Origin: Cytophagales bacterium WSM2-2
GTDB taxonomy: Bacteria; Bacteroidota; Bacteroidia; Cytophagales; Cyclobacteriaceae
Assembly: GCA_015472025.1 (NCBI GenBank)
Contig: BNHL01000001.1
Location: forward strand, 3,770,001-3,834,000
Length of the DNA: 64,000 nucleotides
Direction: 5' to 3'
The notes under the pieces are model-generated. The model was not told where the DNA came from and did no database searches. It worked only from the letters and a program-made list of their open reading frames with translations. A program made the position numbers and the translations under genes. Below, piece by piece: positions 52,491 through 61,505 of the stretch. Every line of letters begins with the position of its first letter. The first letter of the stretch is position 1.

Positions 52491-53006
52491 TTATTTGAAT
52501 TTATTAACCTCGTAAATAACCGATGCCGTTGACCTAGTTTCCAGCACAACGCCATCAAGACTTGTAATTCTCAAGCCTCCGATTTTCTCTACTGCTTTCC
52601 GCGAACGGAAATTAGTTTCATGAATATAGAAAAGCACATTGTCAACAAACTGGAATGCATGCTGAATGAGCATGCGTTTCATGGCCTGGTTATAAGGCCC
52701 GCCCCAATGGCTGCGCGCTAAAAATGTCCATCCAATTTCAATAGCGTTGGCTGATTCTTTCACCCTATTGAATCGCGTACTGCCGATAATCTTTTCCGTT
52801 TTCCTGTCGACAACTGCAAATGCTCCCCGTCCTTCCATCGCTTCCCTGAAAAATACTTGGAAGACATGGCGCTTGCACCGGTCTTTTGATGGATGTTGTT
52901 CCCAGATCAGCGGGTCTGCTGCAACAGCGTACAAATTTTCGAAATCATCTTCGCGCAAGGGGCGAAGGAGGATAAGGTCATCTTGTAGGGTGGGTTGGAG
53001 ATCCAT
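52491..53006 (-). CDS. GNAT-family N-acetyltransferase (RimJ-like)
   Basis: 171 residues. The RimJ/RimL-type GNAT core is clear: LRPLREDDFENLYAVAADPL (15-34), an acetyl-CoA segment around AIEIGWTFLARSHWGGPYNQAMK (about 88-110), and VLFYIHETNFRSRKAVEKIG, the asparagine-containing motif. Such enzymes acetylate protein N-termini or small amines. Palindromic repeats flank it on both sides, and it follows the Bat genes on the same strand, but the 100-bp repeat gap argues against tight coupling. Confidence 0.88.
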   Translation of the reverse strand: MDLQPTLQDDLILLRPLREDDFENLYAVAADPLIWEQHPSKDRCKRHVFQVFFREAMEGRGAFAVVDRKTEKIIGSTRFNRVKESANAIEIGWTFLARSHWGGPYNQAMKRMLIQHAFQFVDNVLFYIHETNFRSRKAVEKIGGLRITSLDGVVLETRSTASVIYEVNKFK

Positions 53007-53007
53007 T

Positions 53008-53110
53008 TTGATTCGGTAATGTGGTGATTTGTTAATTCGTTGATGAAGATCGTATAATTTCTATACTGCTTACATCACCGAATCAATAAATTACCGAATC
53101 ACCAAATCAA
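53008..53110. repeat. 103-bp imperfect palindrome of TTGATTCGGTGATT-type units
   Basis: The left arm from 53008 (TTGATTCGGTAATGTGGTGA) is matched by the complement of the right arm ending at 53110 (TTGATTTGGTGATTCGGTAA), about 38 bp with roughly nine mismatches. Each arm holds two or three short direct copies of ATTCGGTGATT. It covers the whole gap between the GNAT and BatA genes and the BatA stop codon (53107-53109). A partial copy lies at 48404-48443. Confidence 0.7.
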
Positions 53111-54150
53111 TCCTGAAGTACATTCGACATAAAGCTCGATCTCAGCGCCAGCCAGAGCAAGAACAAGGCGATGGCCCATTGCAGATAAATAAAATAGAAG
53201 TCTGAAGTGTCTTTGAAACGGCTTTCCTTGATCTCGGCTTTCTCGTATTTGTCGATCTGTTCGAATACACTTTTCAGTGCTTCGTTGTCCGTCACACGAA
53301 AGAATTCGCCCGAGCCGATGTCTGCAATTTTACGCATGGTGGTTTCATCAACAGTGTTCTCCACCATCTGTGGGCGACCGAAATAATCTTTACCATAAGG
53401 AACAAGTCCTTCTTTACCAACCACGATCGTGTACATCTTGATATTGTATGCTGCCGCTAATTCCGCAGAAGTAATCGGGTCGATATTCCCGGCGGTGTTG
53501 TCACCGTCACTGATGAGGATACACACTTTGGATTTGGAGCCTGACTCGCGCATACGATTGGTGACCACGGCCAGTGCGCTACCGATAGCTGTGCCGCGCG
53601 ATTCAATCATATCAAAAGAGATGTCTTTGAGATAGGAGTAGAGCAATTCGTAATCGGTGGTGAGCGGGGCAAGTGAAAATGCATCACCCGAGAATACGAT
53701 CAGACCGATACGATCTTGTACACGTCCCTTGATGAAATCGTGTGCTACTTGTTTTGCAGCCTGCAAGCGATTGGGTTGAAAGTCCTCGATCTGCATGGAT
53801 TGTGAAATATCCAACGCGATCATGATATCGATACCTTCCGTCCACTGTTCCACTTTCTCGTTGGTGCGCTGTGGCCGGGCGAGTGCTACAAGGATCAATG
53901 CCGCCACGCACATCATCAGTATTTCCGGGAAGAAACGCAGCACCTGGATAGGAGAGCTTTTCAAGTCACCTTTGATCAGGGCTACCGGAAGTTTTTGGTT
54001 CAGGAAGTAACGGATAGTCCAGCGAAGGATAAAGATAATCGGTACGGCAGGGATCAGGTAAAGGAAAAAAACATTCTCCCAGGTCAGCGCATTGAACGTG
54101 GAAGGGGCAAACCAATCCAGCGAATACCAGGGTAAATCTAACTTATCCAT
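53107..54150 (-). CDS. batA: VWA-domain membrane protein, BatA type
   Basis: 347 residues. Two N-terminal membrane helices (about 25-45, 75-92), then a von Willebrand A domain with an intact MIDAS, DISQS (114-118), the Thr and Asp ligands further on, and a C-terminal helix (FYFIYLQWAIALFLLWLAL). This is the layout of BatA of the Bacteroides aerotolerance cluster. Its start overlaps the preceding gene's stop by 8 bp. Role: inner-membrane assembly with a MoxR ATPase, usually linked to stress survival; the precise function is unsettled. Confidence 0.88.
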   Translation of the reverse strand: MDKLDLPWYSLDWFAPSTFNALTWENVFFLYLIPAVPIIFILRWTIRYFLNQKLPVALIKGDLKSSPIQVLRFFPEILMMCVAALILVALARPQRTNEKVEQWTEGIDIMIALDISQSMQIEDFQPNRLQAAKQVAHDFIKGRVQDRIGLIVFSGDAFSLAPLTTDYELLYSYLKDISFDMIESRGTAIGSALAVVTNRMRESGSKSKVCILISDGDNTAGNIDPITSAELAAAYNIKMYTIVVGKEGLVPYGKDYFGRPQMVENTVDETTMRKIADIGSGEFFRVTDNEALKSVFEQIDKYEKAEIKESRFKDTSDFYFIYLQWAIALFLLWLALRSSFMSNVLQD

Positions 54151-55060
54151 TGGCTACCTCCGCTTTCTTTTTTTCAAACTGCTGTTGCACGTATTCTTTC
54201 AGATTAGAGAATGGCGAAATGACATTGTCGTGCTGGTGTCCGTAAATCATCCGGTCAATCGTTGACAACGACTGTCCCAATTCCTCACTGTTTTCAATGA
54301 GACGGATTTCTTTCGATGTGTATTTTGTGTAAGGCTTCGCGAGAAGTGTTTCAAGGTATTTTTTCCAGATCACGAGGCTTTGTTCGGCACGCTGTGGTGA
54401 AAACTCGTGCTCAAGACTGCTCAGGGAGTTTTCATATTGTGTACGGAACAGTTCGTATGCTTTCATGAGCTTCTTTAAACGGAAATGTTTCCGGATACGC
54501 TTGCCAAAGATGATCCACGCAACGATCAGGGCTATCACCAGAACGCCAATAACAATCCCCAATAATATATAATTGAGTTGCCACTTCACGCCCAGATAGT
54601 CGAGCTTGACTTTGAGCGGCAGTTTATCGGTTGTAAGTGAATCAGGAATAGCTTTGACGAGGTGCTGGAAGTGGACCGTGTCGGTATTGGAGAATACCTG
54701 TGTGCAATCCATCCGGTTGACAACATATATCGGCAGCTTCAACATCTGAACACTGTCCACCTCATATGTGGCGAGTATGTAGGTGACACTATCCACACTG
54801 ATGCCGTCTTTGGTACGCGTGGTGTAGTATGTTTTCTTCTGCAACTCAAACGGAGCGTAAGAGAACGTAGAATCCGGAAAGAGAACGTTGAGTGTTTTTG
54901 GATAATGAGCCGATAGATTGAACTCAATCGGTTTTCCAAGTTTTACCGAATCACTTCTGAATTTGGCACTCACCCGGATTTCCTGGGCAACAGCAGGTGC
55001 AGCAAGTATTCCCAATAAAGAAAATAGAATAAGCGATCGCCTGAGATTAAGCGAAGTCAT
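54143..55060 (-). CDS. Bat-operon membrane protein of unknown function
   Basis: 305 residues from ATG 55060 (MTSLNLRRSLILFSLLGILA, signal peptide). A first ATG at 55096, overlapping the upstream stop as TGATG, is also possible and would give 317. Periplasmic beta-rich domain (RVSAKFRSDSVKLGKPIEFN, about 29-48, then to 165), one membrane helix (YILLGIVIGVLVIALIVAWI, about 165-184), and a helical cytosolic tail. Located between DUF58 and BatA as is usual in Bat clusters, where this slot often holds a protein of this shape. Confidence 0.7.
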   Translation of the reverse strand: MTSLNLRRSLILFSLLGILAAPAVAQEIRVSAKFRSDSVKLGKPIEFNLSAHYPKTLNVLFPDSTFSYAPFELQKKTYYTTRTKDGISVDSVTYILATYEVDSVQMLKLPIYVVNRMDCTQVFSNTDTVHFQHLVKAIPDSLTTDKLPLKVKLDYLGVKWQLNYILLGIVIGVLVIALIVAWIIFGKRIRKHFRLKKLMKAYELFRTQYENSLSSLEHEFSPQRAEQSLVIWKKYLETLLAKPYTKYTSKEIRLIENSEELGQSLSTIDRMIYGHQHDNVISPFSNLKEYVQQQFEKKKAEVANG

Positions 55061-55095
55061 CATATCAAGTATCCTGCAACAAGTATCCGGCATCA

Positions 55096-55971
55096 TCAGA
55101 CTTTCATCGTTCTGTTTCTCACTTTAAACAACCTCAGCAACTTCGGAACATAATCTTCGTCTGTATCGATCGATATAAAATTGATCTGATGCTTGCGACT
55201 GAAATCAGCCAACTCCTGCTGGCGCGTAGTACTGTGTTCGGCAATCTTTTCACGGAACCCACCAAAAGAACTGTTCACCCAAATCGTCTTCCGGGTTTCC
55301 TTGTCCAGGATAGGGATGATGCCAAGTTTAGGTAATTGTGTTTCACGTTTGTCAGTAACCCTGATAACAACCAGGTCATGCTTACGTGCTAATGACTTAA
55401 GGCCTGCAAAGTAATTTTCATCGATGAAGTCGGAGATCATTACGATCACACTTCTGCGCTTGATGAAATTCTGAGCAAAGGCGATCATGCTATTCAGGTT
55501 CGTTCTGAGCGACTTGGGCTTCAGCGTGAATACATGGTGAATGATCTCATAAGCATGAGCAACACCTTTTTTGGGTTTGATGGCCTTCTCGCGTTGATCT
55601 GAAAAACAGATCAATCCCAACTGACTTGATTCTTTGCCACCTGACAAAGCCAGTACGCCCAATACCTCTTTGGCCACATCAACTTTAGTTTTGCCCGGTG
55701 TCCCGATATCTTGTGAAGCGCTGACGTCCAGGATGAAGAAGATCGTTTGTTCTTTCTCTTCCCGGAAGGTTTTTACGAACGTCCCGTGTCCTTTGGCCGA
55801 TACGTTCCAATCAATGGTGCGGATGTCATCTCCATACTGGTAAGGACGCACATCATCAAACTCAAGGCCAGTTCCCTTGAAAAGCGAACGGAAGTCACCC
55901 TGCATCTGGCTGTTAACAACCTTGCGTATCTGGATTTCGTACCTGCGCAGTTTTTTGAGAAGTTCCTTCAC
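55096..55971 (-). CDS. DUF58-domain protein of the Bat cluster
   Basis: 291 residues with a GTG start at 55971 (MKELLKKLRRYEIQIRK); no ATG is available upstream. The DUF58 hallmark EFDDVRPYQYGDDIRTIDW (37-55) is followed by a VWA-like fold with LDVSASQDIG. Family members work with MoxR AAA+ ATPases. No moxR lies upstream: the next gene is divergent and encodes DUF4296. The stop overlaps the possible start of the next gene as TGATG. Confidence 0.88.
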   Translation of the reverse strand: MKELLKKLRRYEIQIRKVVNSQMQGDFRSLFKGTGLEFDDVRPYQYGDDIRTIDWNVSAKGHGTFVKTFREEKEQTIFFILDVSASQDIGTPGKTKVDVAKEVLGVLALSGGKESSQLGLICFSDQREKAIKPKKGVAHAYEIIHHVFTLKPKSLRTNLNSMIAFAQNFIKRRSVIVMISDFIDENYFAGLKSLARKHDLVVIRVTDKRETQLPKLGIIPILDKETRKTIWVNSSFGGFREKIAEHSTTRQQELADFSRKHQINFISIDTDEDYVPKLLRLFKVRNRTMKV

Positions 55972-56070
55972 GTTAAATTTTTCGGGCTTAAAAATAAGAA
56001 ATAGGTTTAAATTTGAAGCCTGATTTTACAAGTGTGGCATTCTAATTGTCCCCAGGTTGAAAAACAATAC

Positions 56071-56439
56071 ATGCGAAAACTGGTATTCATAGTCCTTGTT
56101 GCAGCCCTGTTTGCCTGTGAAACGAGAGAACGGCCGAAAGAGATACTTACGGACGAGCAGCTTTCGGCTTTCCTGGTCGATATTTATTTGGCGGAAGCTC
56201 GTCTGGATGCCGTCCCAAGGGTTAAAGATTCTATCATGCGTTTGTTTGTTCCCTTTGAGCAAAAGCTGTTGAAAAAACACGGCATTGCCGACTCGATTCT
56301 TCGCCCGACCTATACCTATTATATGGCCCACCCGAAGGAACTGGAGAAAGTGTATGATTCAGTGATTGATACCCTGGCACTGCGGGAACAGCGGGCTGGT
56401 ACGAGACAGACGCGCTCCGTTCAGAGACCGGTGGAGTAA
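56071..56439 (+). CDS. DUF4296-domain lipoprotein
   Basis: 122 residues from ATG 56071; thirteen codons before it in the open frame are rejected because they precede the signal peptide. Lipobox LFAC with Cys16. The mature part (ILTDEQLSAFLVDIYLAEAR, then LKKHGIADSILRPTYTYYMA) is the DUF4296 signature of small Bacteroidota lipoproteins. Function unknown. It precedes mutS2 by 12 bp on the same strand. Confidence 0.8.
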   Translation: MRKLVFIVLVAALFACETRERPKEILTDEQLSAFLVDIYLAEARLDAVPRVKDSIMRLFVPFEQKLLKKHGIADSILRPTYTYYMAHPKELEKVYDSVIDTLALREQRAGTRQTRSVQRPVE

Positions 56440-56451
56440 AAAGATTTCATT

Positions 56452-58821
56452 GTGCCTTCAAATATTTATCCATCCGATTTTGAGAGTAAGCTTGGCTTTG
56501 ACCAGATCAGGGCCAGGATAACGAACTATTGCCTTGGTGAACTGGGGGCAAGGGAAGTAAACCGCATGGCGTTTTCTCCGGATCACATGTCGATCGAAGT
56601 GCTGTTGAAACGATGTGATGAATTCAAAAAGATCATCGAGAAAGGAGAGACTTTTCCTTTGTCAAACTATGCCGATCCCACATTGTACTTCGATGTAATT
56701 CGCGTGGAGGATAGTTTCCTGGAAGAAGAGAATATTGTAGACATTATAAATGTGCTTCAGGCCTCTGTTGCTACAGCAAAATACTTGTTAAACACGAAAG
56801 AAGAGTATCCTGAACTTAACCGGCTTACGGAAAAGTTTGCGTTACCTCAGGTGTTGATCTCATCCCTTGAAAATAAGTTTAATGAAAAGGGAAAGATCAA
56901 AGACAATGCAAGTCCTGAACTTGCCCGGATACGGAAAAGACTTCGTGAAGAAGAAGGACGGGTGCGAAAGCTCACTGACCAGATATTTAGGGATTCGATT
57001 GGACAAAGCTGGGTACCGGAAGGCGCAACACTTACCGTAAGGGACGGGAGGGTGGTGATCCCTGTTCTGGCTGAGCATAAGAGAAAATTGAAGGGCTTCA
57101 TCCTTGATGAATCTGCCACGGGGCAAACTGTTTATATCGAACCGGCGGAATCAATGGAAGTGAATAATGAAATTCGCGACCTCTTGCATGCCGACCGACG
57201 GGAGGTAATAAAGATTCTCAAAGAGATGACCGCATTGCTCCGGCAAAACCTGGATGCGGTGAAGTCAGCCTGCATTTTTCTGGGGTTAATTGATTTCAAC
57301 AGGGCAAAGGCGAGGCTCGCACTCGACCTGAACGCGATCATGCCGGTGTTAGTCGGTAAGCCGGAATTGAATTGGATACAAGCACGACATCCGTTGCTGT
57401 ATTTGAGTTTAAAAGGAAAGAGGGAAGTTGTTCCACTCACGATAGACTTGCTCGGGGACGCACGCTTCCTATTGGTCTCAGGTCCGAATGCCGGGGGTAA
57501 ATCCGTTTGTCTTAAGACGGTTGGGTTGATTCAGTATATGGTGCAATGTGGCATCCTGGTGCCGGTTTACGAGAAGTCAACGGTTGGCGTATTCGACCAG
57601 ATCTTCCTCGACATTGGTGATCAGCAGTCCATCGATAATGATTTGAGTACATATAGCTCCCATTTGAAGAATATGAATTTCTTTCTTCAGCGAGCTTCTG
57701 CTTCAACATTGGTGCTGATGGATGAACTGGGTTCGGGAACGGATCCGAATTTTGGTGGGGGAATTGCGGAAGCGATACTGTCTTCTCTTGTTCAGAAGAA
57801 AACGTGGGGAGTGGCCACCACGCATTACTATAATTTGAAATTATTCGCTTCCAACCGCACGGATATTCGCAATGCTTCGATGCAGTTCGATACCAAACGG
57901 CTGCAGCCATTATTTCAATTGGAGATTGGCAAACCCGGAAGTTCGTTTGCGTTGGAGATTGCACGCAAGACAGGTTTGCCGTCTGAGACATTGGAACAGG
58001 CAGAGCAAATCATTGGCAAGGAATTGACAGGACTTGAGACGCTGATGAAAACAGTTGCTGAGGAAAAGCAACAATTAGCTAAACGACAGCGAGATCTTAG
58101 TGAGCGAGAGAGAAAAGCACAGAGCGAACGGGATCAATACCATCGCCTGAATTCAGAACTCGAAGCAAAGAAGAAAGAAATTGTAGAACGGGCTAAAGCG
58201 GAGGCTTCTTCATTGTTGAAGGAAACCAATCGGGAGATCGAGAAAACGATAAGGCACATCAAAGAAAGCAAAGCGGAGAAAAAGGAAACTCGTAAAGTGC
58301 GCGAGGGGCTGGAGAAACTGGCAACTAGGGTGCAGCAACCGGTGAAGAAAGAACCAGTGCCCGCAGGCGAAGTGAAAGAAGGGGATAAAGTACGAATCAC
58401 AGGACAAGAGGTAACAGGAACCTTGGTTTCTATTAAGGGAAACCAGGCGATTGTTGAATTTGGAAGCGTGCGGTCTACGGTTAAACTGAATCAATTGGTG
58501 AGAAGTGATTTAGTTGAGCCTTCCTTTGCAAAGAAATACCGCTCGATGGGAGTGGACGTGATGCAAAAGCAATCGCGGTTTGATCCAACCCTGGACTTGC
58601 GCGGCAAAAGAGCAGAAGAAGTCATGCCTGAACTGGAGCGCTTCCTGGATGATGCCATTTTACTGAGCCAAGGAGAATTGAAAATCCTTCATGGCAAAGG
58701 TGAAGGAGTACTTCGGAAGATCGTTCGTGAGCATTTGAGGAAAGTAAAGCAGGTTGCGTCATTCGCAGATGAACACGTAGAGCGGGGAGGAGATGGGATT
58801 ACGGTGGTGGTGTTGAAGTAA
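56452..58821 (+). CDS. mutS2: Endonuclease MutS2
   Basis: 789 residues starting with GTG at 56452. MutS-type ATPase with Walker A GPNAGGKS (344-351), Walker B LVLMDELGSGTD, a long charged coiled coil (about 520-640), and a C-terminal Smr nuclease domain with LDLRGKRAEEV and HGKGEGVLRKIV (about 712-789). MutS2 suppresses recombination or acts on collided ribosomes, rather than mismatch repair; which holds here is not known. Domains are complete. Confidence 0.95.
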   Translation: MPSNIYPSDFESKLGFDQIRARITNYCLGELGAREVNRMAFSPDHMSIEVLLKRCDEFKKIIEKGETFPLSNYADPTLYFDVIRVEDSFLEEENIVDIINVLQASVATAKYLLNTKEEYPELNRLTEKFALPQVLISSLENKFNEKGKIKDNASPELARIRKRLREEEGRVRKLTDQIFRDSIGQSWVPEGATLTVRDGRVVIPVLAEHKRKLKGFILDESATGQTVYIEPAESMEVNNEIRDLLHADRREVIKILKEMTALLRQNLDAVKSACIFLGLIDFNRAKARLALDLNAIMPVLVGKPELNWIQARHPLLYLSLKGKREVVPLTIDLLGDARFLLVSGPNAGGKSVCLKTVGLIQYMVQCGILVPVYEKSTVGVFDQIFLDIGDQQSIDNDLSTYSSHLKNMNFFLQRASASTLVLMDELGSGTDPNFGGGIAEAILSSLVQKKTWGVATTHYYNLKLFASNRTDIRNASMQFDTKRLQPLFQLEIGKPGSSFALEIARKTGLPSETLEQAEQIIGKELTGLETLMKTVAEEKQQLAKRQRDLSERERKAQSERDQYHRLNSELEAKKKEIVERAKAEASSLLKETNREIEKTIRHIKESKAEKKETRKVREGLEKLATRVQQPVKKEPVPAGEVKEGDKVRITGQEVTGTLVSIKGNQAIVEFGSVRSTVKLNQLVRSDLVEPSFAKKYRSMGVDVMQKQSRFDPTLDLRGKRAEEVMPELERFLDDAILLSQGELKILHGKGEGVLRKIVREHLRKVKQVASFADEHVERGGDGITVVVLK

Positions 58822-58824
58822 ACT

Positions 58825-59544
58825 TTAATGTTTCCGATTAGAATAATACTCAACCAAATAATCCTGCATAAAAGCCAGGGTGAGAAACACAATAGCCGCA
58901 CATAGAATACTCTTGATAATTATTTTCCACTTTGGTCCCGGAAAAAAATTCACATAAGTGATCACGTTATAGATGAGAACGGCTGGCAGCTCAATGTATC
59001 TTGTTTCAAATTGATGCCAAATCAGTTTGGGGAGATTGCAGACGATAACAATCAGAAAAAACATTGATGTGGTGTACAGTTGAAATACCCCGATTTCGGA
59101 AAAATTGTAGCCTGACGAATAAAAGAACGACCAGGTTACAAGAGCAGAGAAAGGGATCGCAAGCAAAAGAAAGCCGACCATATATTTGTTAAAGAAAAAC
59201 GCCTCACCAGGATCGCCAGCATGGTAGTAGGTCTGCAATAGTAAATTCAGCCAGTACAAAGTCAATCCAAGTACGGTCGCACTCACGAAGTACATAGCAA
59301 AAGGCTTCTGATGGTTTATCCTGTTTCCCTCAAGATAGGAGAGCTGCATCTTACCTGGGTGAATCATCAGTTCTCTCAATGTATACCGGATGCCTTTGTC
59401 CATGTGTGTGAAAAAATGAGTGACCTCATGCAACAGGCTTTTAAATGAGATTCTCTTTATGCTGAGTGACTGCCCACAATGTGAGCAGTAGCTACCGCTT
59501 CCGGGGTGACTACATGATTTGCAAATGACCTGGGTTTCCTCCAT
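58825..59544 (-). CDS. DUF3667 membrane protein with zinc ribbon
   Basis: 239 residues. The N-terminal CKSCSHPGSGSYCSHCGQ (8-25) gives a CxxC-x8-CxxC zinc ribbon. The conserved HEVTHFFTHMDKGIRYTLRELMIHPG (39-64) is the DUF3667 signature, and about five hydrophobic helices follow. Members are found in Bacteroidota and have no defined role. Its stop is only 3 bp from that of mutS2; the tRNA-Ser gene lies upstream on the same strand. Confidence 0.85.
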   Translation of the reverse strand: MEETQVICKSCSHPGSGSYCSHCGQSLSIKRISFKSLLHEVTHFFTHMDKGIRYTLRELMIHPGKMQLSYLEGNRINHQKPFAMYFVSATVLGLTLYWLNLLLQTYYHAGDPGEAFFFNKYMVGFLLLAIPFSALVTWSFFYSSGYNFSEIGVFQLYTTSMFFLIVIVCNLPKLIWHQFETRYIELPAVLIYNVITYVNFFPGPKWKIIIKSILCAAIVFLTLAFMQDYLVEYYSNRKH

Positions 59545-59579
59545 GTTTATCTGGGTAGTAAAGTTTCAAATAATTAATG

Positions 59580-59666
59580 CGGAGAGGGAGGGATTCGAAC
59601 CCTCGTGGCACTTGCGCGCCAAACGGTTTTCGAGACCGTCCCATTCAACCACTCTGGCACCTCTCC
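59580..59666 (-). tRNA. tRNA-Ser (anticodon CGA)
   Basis: 87 nt on the minus strand. The acceptor stem GGAGAGG/CCTCTCC with discriminator G is exact. The anticodon loop is CTCGAAA in an ACGGT/ACCGT stem, giving anticodon CGA (reads UCG). The long variable arm expected of tRNA-Ser is present (TTGGCGCGCAAGTGCCAC) and GGTTCGAATCC is the T loop. No CCA is encoded. Confidence 0.96.
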
Positions 59667-59752
59667 AAAATACCTCAAAACTAACCTTGCTAATATGGTG
59701 CATATTTAAAGGCTCGGGCTTATTTTTACAAACAATAAACCCCGGACTCAAA

Positions 59753-60295
59753 ATGAGGAAGCCCAAGGCACTTTCGTTAATCTTTGCAGTTATTATCTTT
59801 TCATGCTCAAAAGATAAAATTGTCCCTTCTGTTGCTGAAACTAACGGAGTGTTGCTTGCAGGAGCCAAAGGATCCAGCAAGAGCTGGAAACTTGCTTCTA
59901 CCACATTAAGTATTAATGGTGGAGCTGCACAACCTGGTGTTATCTCCAGTTGCACAGGTGACAATGTTATTCAATTTTCAAATAATTCCACTCAAGATTT
60001 CCAGACAACTGATGGTGCTGTTAAGTGCAGTGCTACAGATCCAAGTATTATTGAAAAAGGAAATTGGGCGTTGTCCTTAGACGGAAAAACCATGATCATT
60101 GAATCCGAGATTTATATCACCCAAGCTCAAGTGAATGCCAACCCCTCCTTGCTTTTTTTTCTTTTGAATCAGGGTATACCACTGACAATCACTAACATTT
60201 CAGATTCGGCTTTTACGTTCACGTATACAGTTGTAGACGATTCGGTTACGCCAAATAACAGGTATTTACTCACCATTAATCTTGTTAAGAATTGA
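59753..60295 (+). CDS. Lipocalin-like lipoprotein of unknown function
   Basis: 180 residues from ATG 59753; the open frame to the left runs over the tRNA. Lipobox IIFSC with Cys18. The mature part has the order of a small beta barrel: SSKSWKLASTTLSINGG, then KGNWALSLDGKTMII, as in the lipocalin-like lipoproteins common in Bacteroidota. No ligand assigned. The SGNH hydrolase gene overlaps its end by 14 bp, so they are likely translated together. Confidence 0.75.
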   Translation: MRKPKALSLIFAVIIFSCSKDKIVPSVAETNGVLLAGAKGSSKSWKLASTTLSINGGAAQPGVISSCTGDNVIQFSNNSTQDFQTTDGAVKCSATDPSIIEKGNWALSLDGKTMIIESEIYITQAQVNANPSLLFFLLNQGIPLTITNISDSAFTFTYTVVDDSVTPNNRYLLTINLVKN

Positions 60296-60932
60296 GTTAC
60301 TATTGCTGTTAAGCTTAAGCTTTAAAGCAATGCAGGCGCAGCCTCTGAAGTATGTGGCGCTTGGGGATTCATATACTATTGGTGAGAGCGTCAGTGAGAA
60401 AGAGCGCTGGCCTAATCAACTCGCGGAAGCACTTTCAAAAAATGGAGTTCAAATTGAGCGTCCTACGATTATTGCGACAACCGGTTGGCGTACAGACAAC
60501 CTTGCCAATGCAATGGCAATTGCCAAGCTCAAAAATGAATACGACCTCGTATCTCTTCTCATCGGGGTAAATAATCAATACCAGGGGAAGCCAATCGAGC
60601 AATATACCAGCGACTTCAGGAAACTGCTGGACAGAGCAATTGAGCTTGCCAAAGGTGTGAAAGAGAATGTCTTTATTGTCTCAATCCCTGATTACGGGTT
60701 TACTCCATTTGGAGCGAACAACAGACAAAAAATATCTGCAGAAATTGACCAGTTCAATGATGTAGCAAAGAAAATCTGTTCGGACAACGGCATCAAATAC
60801 ATCTACATCACTGATATTTCCCGTGAGGGCCTGAACGATCCGGCTTTGGTTGCAGCTGATGGCCTTCACCCGTCCGGTAAAATGTATGCCGCCTGGGTAA
60901 AGAGAATCACTGAGTCAGTTAAGATCAGGTAG
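60282..60932 (+). CDS. SGNH/GDSL-family hydrolase
   Basis: 216 residues if started at TTG 60282, which gives a signal peptide (LRIELLLLLSLSFKAMQAQ). The next ATG (60330) would remove that signal, so the TTG is preferred. Catalytic blocks: GDSYTIGES (block I Ser near residue 29), GVNNQYQG (block III) and DGLHPSG (block V, Asp/His). Likely an esterase or lipase of the periplasm. It overlaps the upstream lipoprotein gene by 14 bp and its stop overlaps the PAP2 gene by 8 bp. Confidence 0.85.
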   Translation: MLRIELLLLLSLSFKAMQAQPLKYVALGDSYTIGESVSEKERWPNQLAEALSKNGVQIERPTIIATTGWRTDNLANAMAIAKLKNEYDLVSLLIGVNNQYQGKPIEQYTSDFRKLLDRAIELAKGVKENVFIVSIPDYGFTPFGANNRQKISAEIDQFNDVAKKICSDNGIKYIYITDISREGLNDPALVAADGLHPSGKMYAAWVKRITESVKIR

Positions 60933-61500
60933 GTTTTTTTTGCCCAAAACGATTCAGCGCCCATTGAGATACCTTGTACCCGGTCCATCCGCTTCCCAAA
61001 CCTATCAGCAACCCGACCAGGATATCGCCAGGGTAATGCACACCAAGATAGATTCTGGTGTAAGTCATGACAGCAGCCCAAACAAATATCCAGATGATCC
61101 ATTTGTGGTAAGGCCGGAGGACAAGAAAAACGAAGAGTGATGTACCAAACGTATTGGCGGCATGACTTGAAGCAAATCCGAAAAGCCCGCCTTTGTAGTT
61201 ATCCACGAGATGCACCAGTCCTTGCAATGTCGGCTCTTGCGATGGCCTAAGTCTTGCGAAAAAAGGTTTCATTAATGAAGAAGTAATCTGGTCGGCCAGC
61301 AGTATGGTGACAGCAGCACCAATTAAAAAATACCAGCCTTGCTTTCCGTAGCTCCGGAAGATGAGATAAATGAGAAATAGGTACAGTGGCAGCCAGAAAA
61401 AAGTCTGGGTGATCAACAACATTACCGGATCAAGGGCAGGATGGTGAAAACTGTTCAGGAACAGGAGTAGCTTTTTGTCTAATTCAATTAGTTGTTGCAT
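60925..61500 (-). CDS. PAP2-family phosphatase (lipid phosphate or undecaprenyl pyrophosphate type)
   Basis: 191 residues, about five to six helices. All three PAP2 motifs are found: KPFFARLRP (KX6RP), FASSHAANTFG (PSGH variant with Ser in place of Gly), and RIYLGVHYPGD (SRX5HX3D). It may dephosphorylate undecaprenyl pyrophosphate or lipid phosphates at the periplasmic face. Substrate not decided. It is 5 bp from the histidine kinase gene and may be co-transcribed with it. Confidence 0.9.
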   Translation of the reverse strand: MQQLIELDKKLLLFLNSFHHPALDPVMLLITQTFFWLPLYLFLIYLIFRSYGKQGWYFLIGAAVTILLADQITSSLMKPFFARLRPSQEPTLQGLVHLVDNYKGGLFGFASSHAANTFGTSLFVFLVLRPYHKWIIWIFVWAAVMTYTRIYLGVHYPGDILVGLLIGLGSGWTGYKVSQWALNRFGQKKPT

Positions 61501-61505
61501 GTGTA

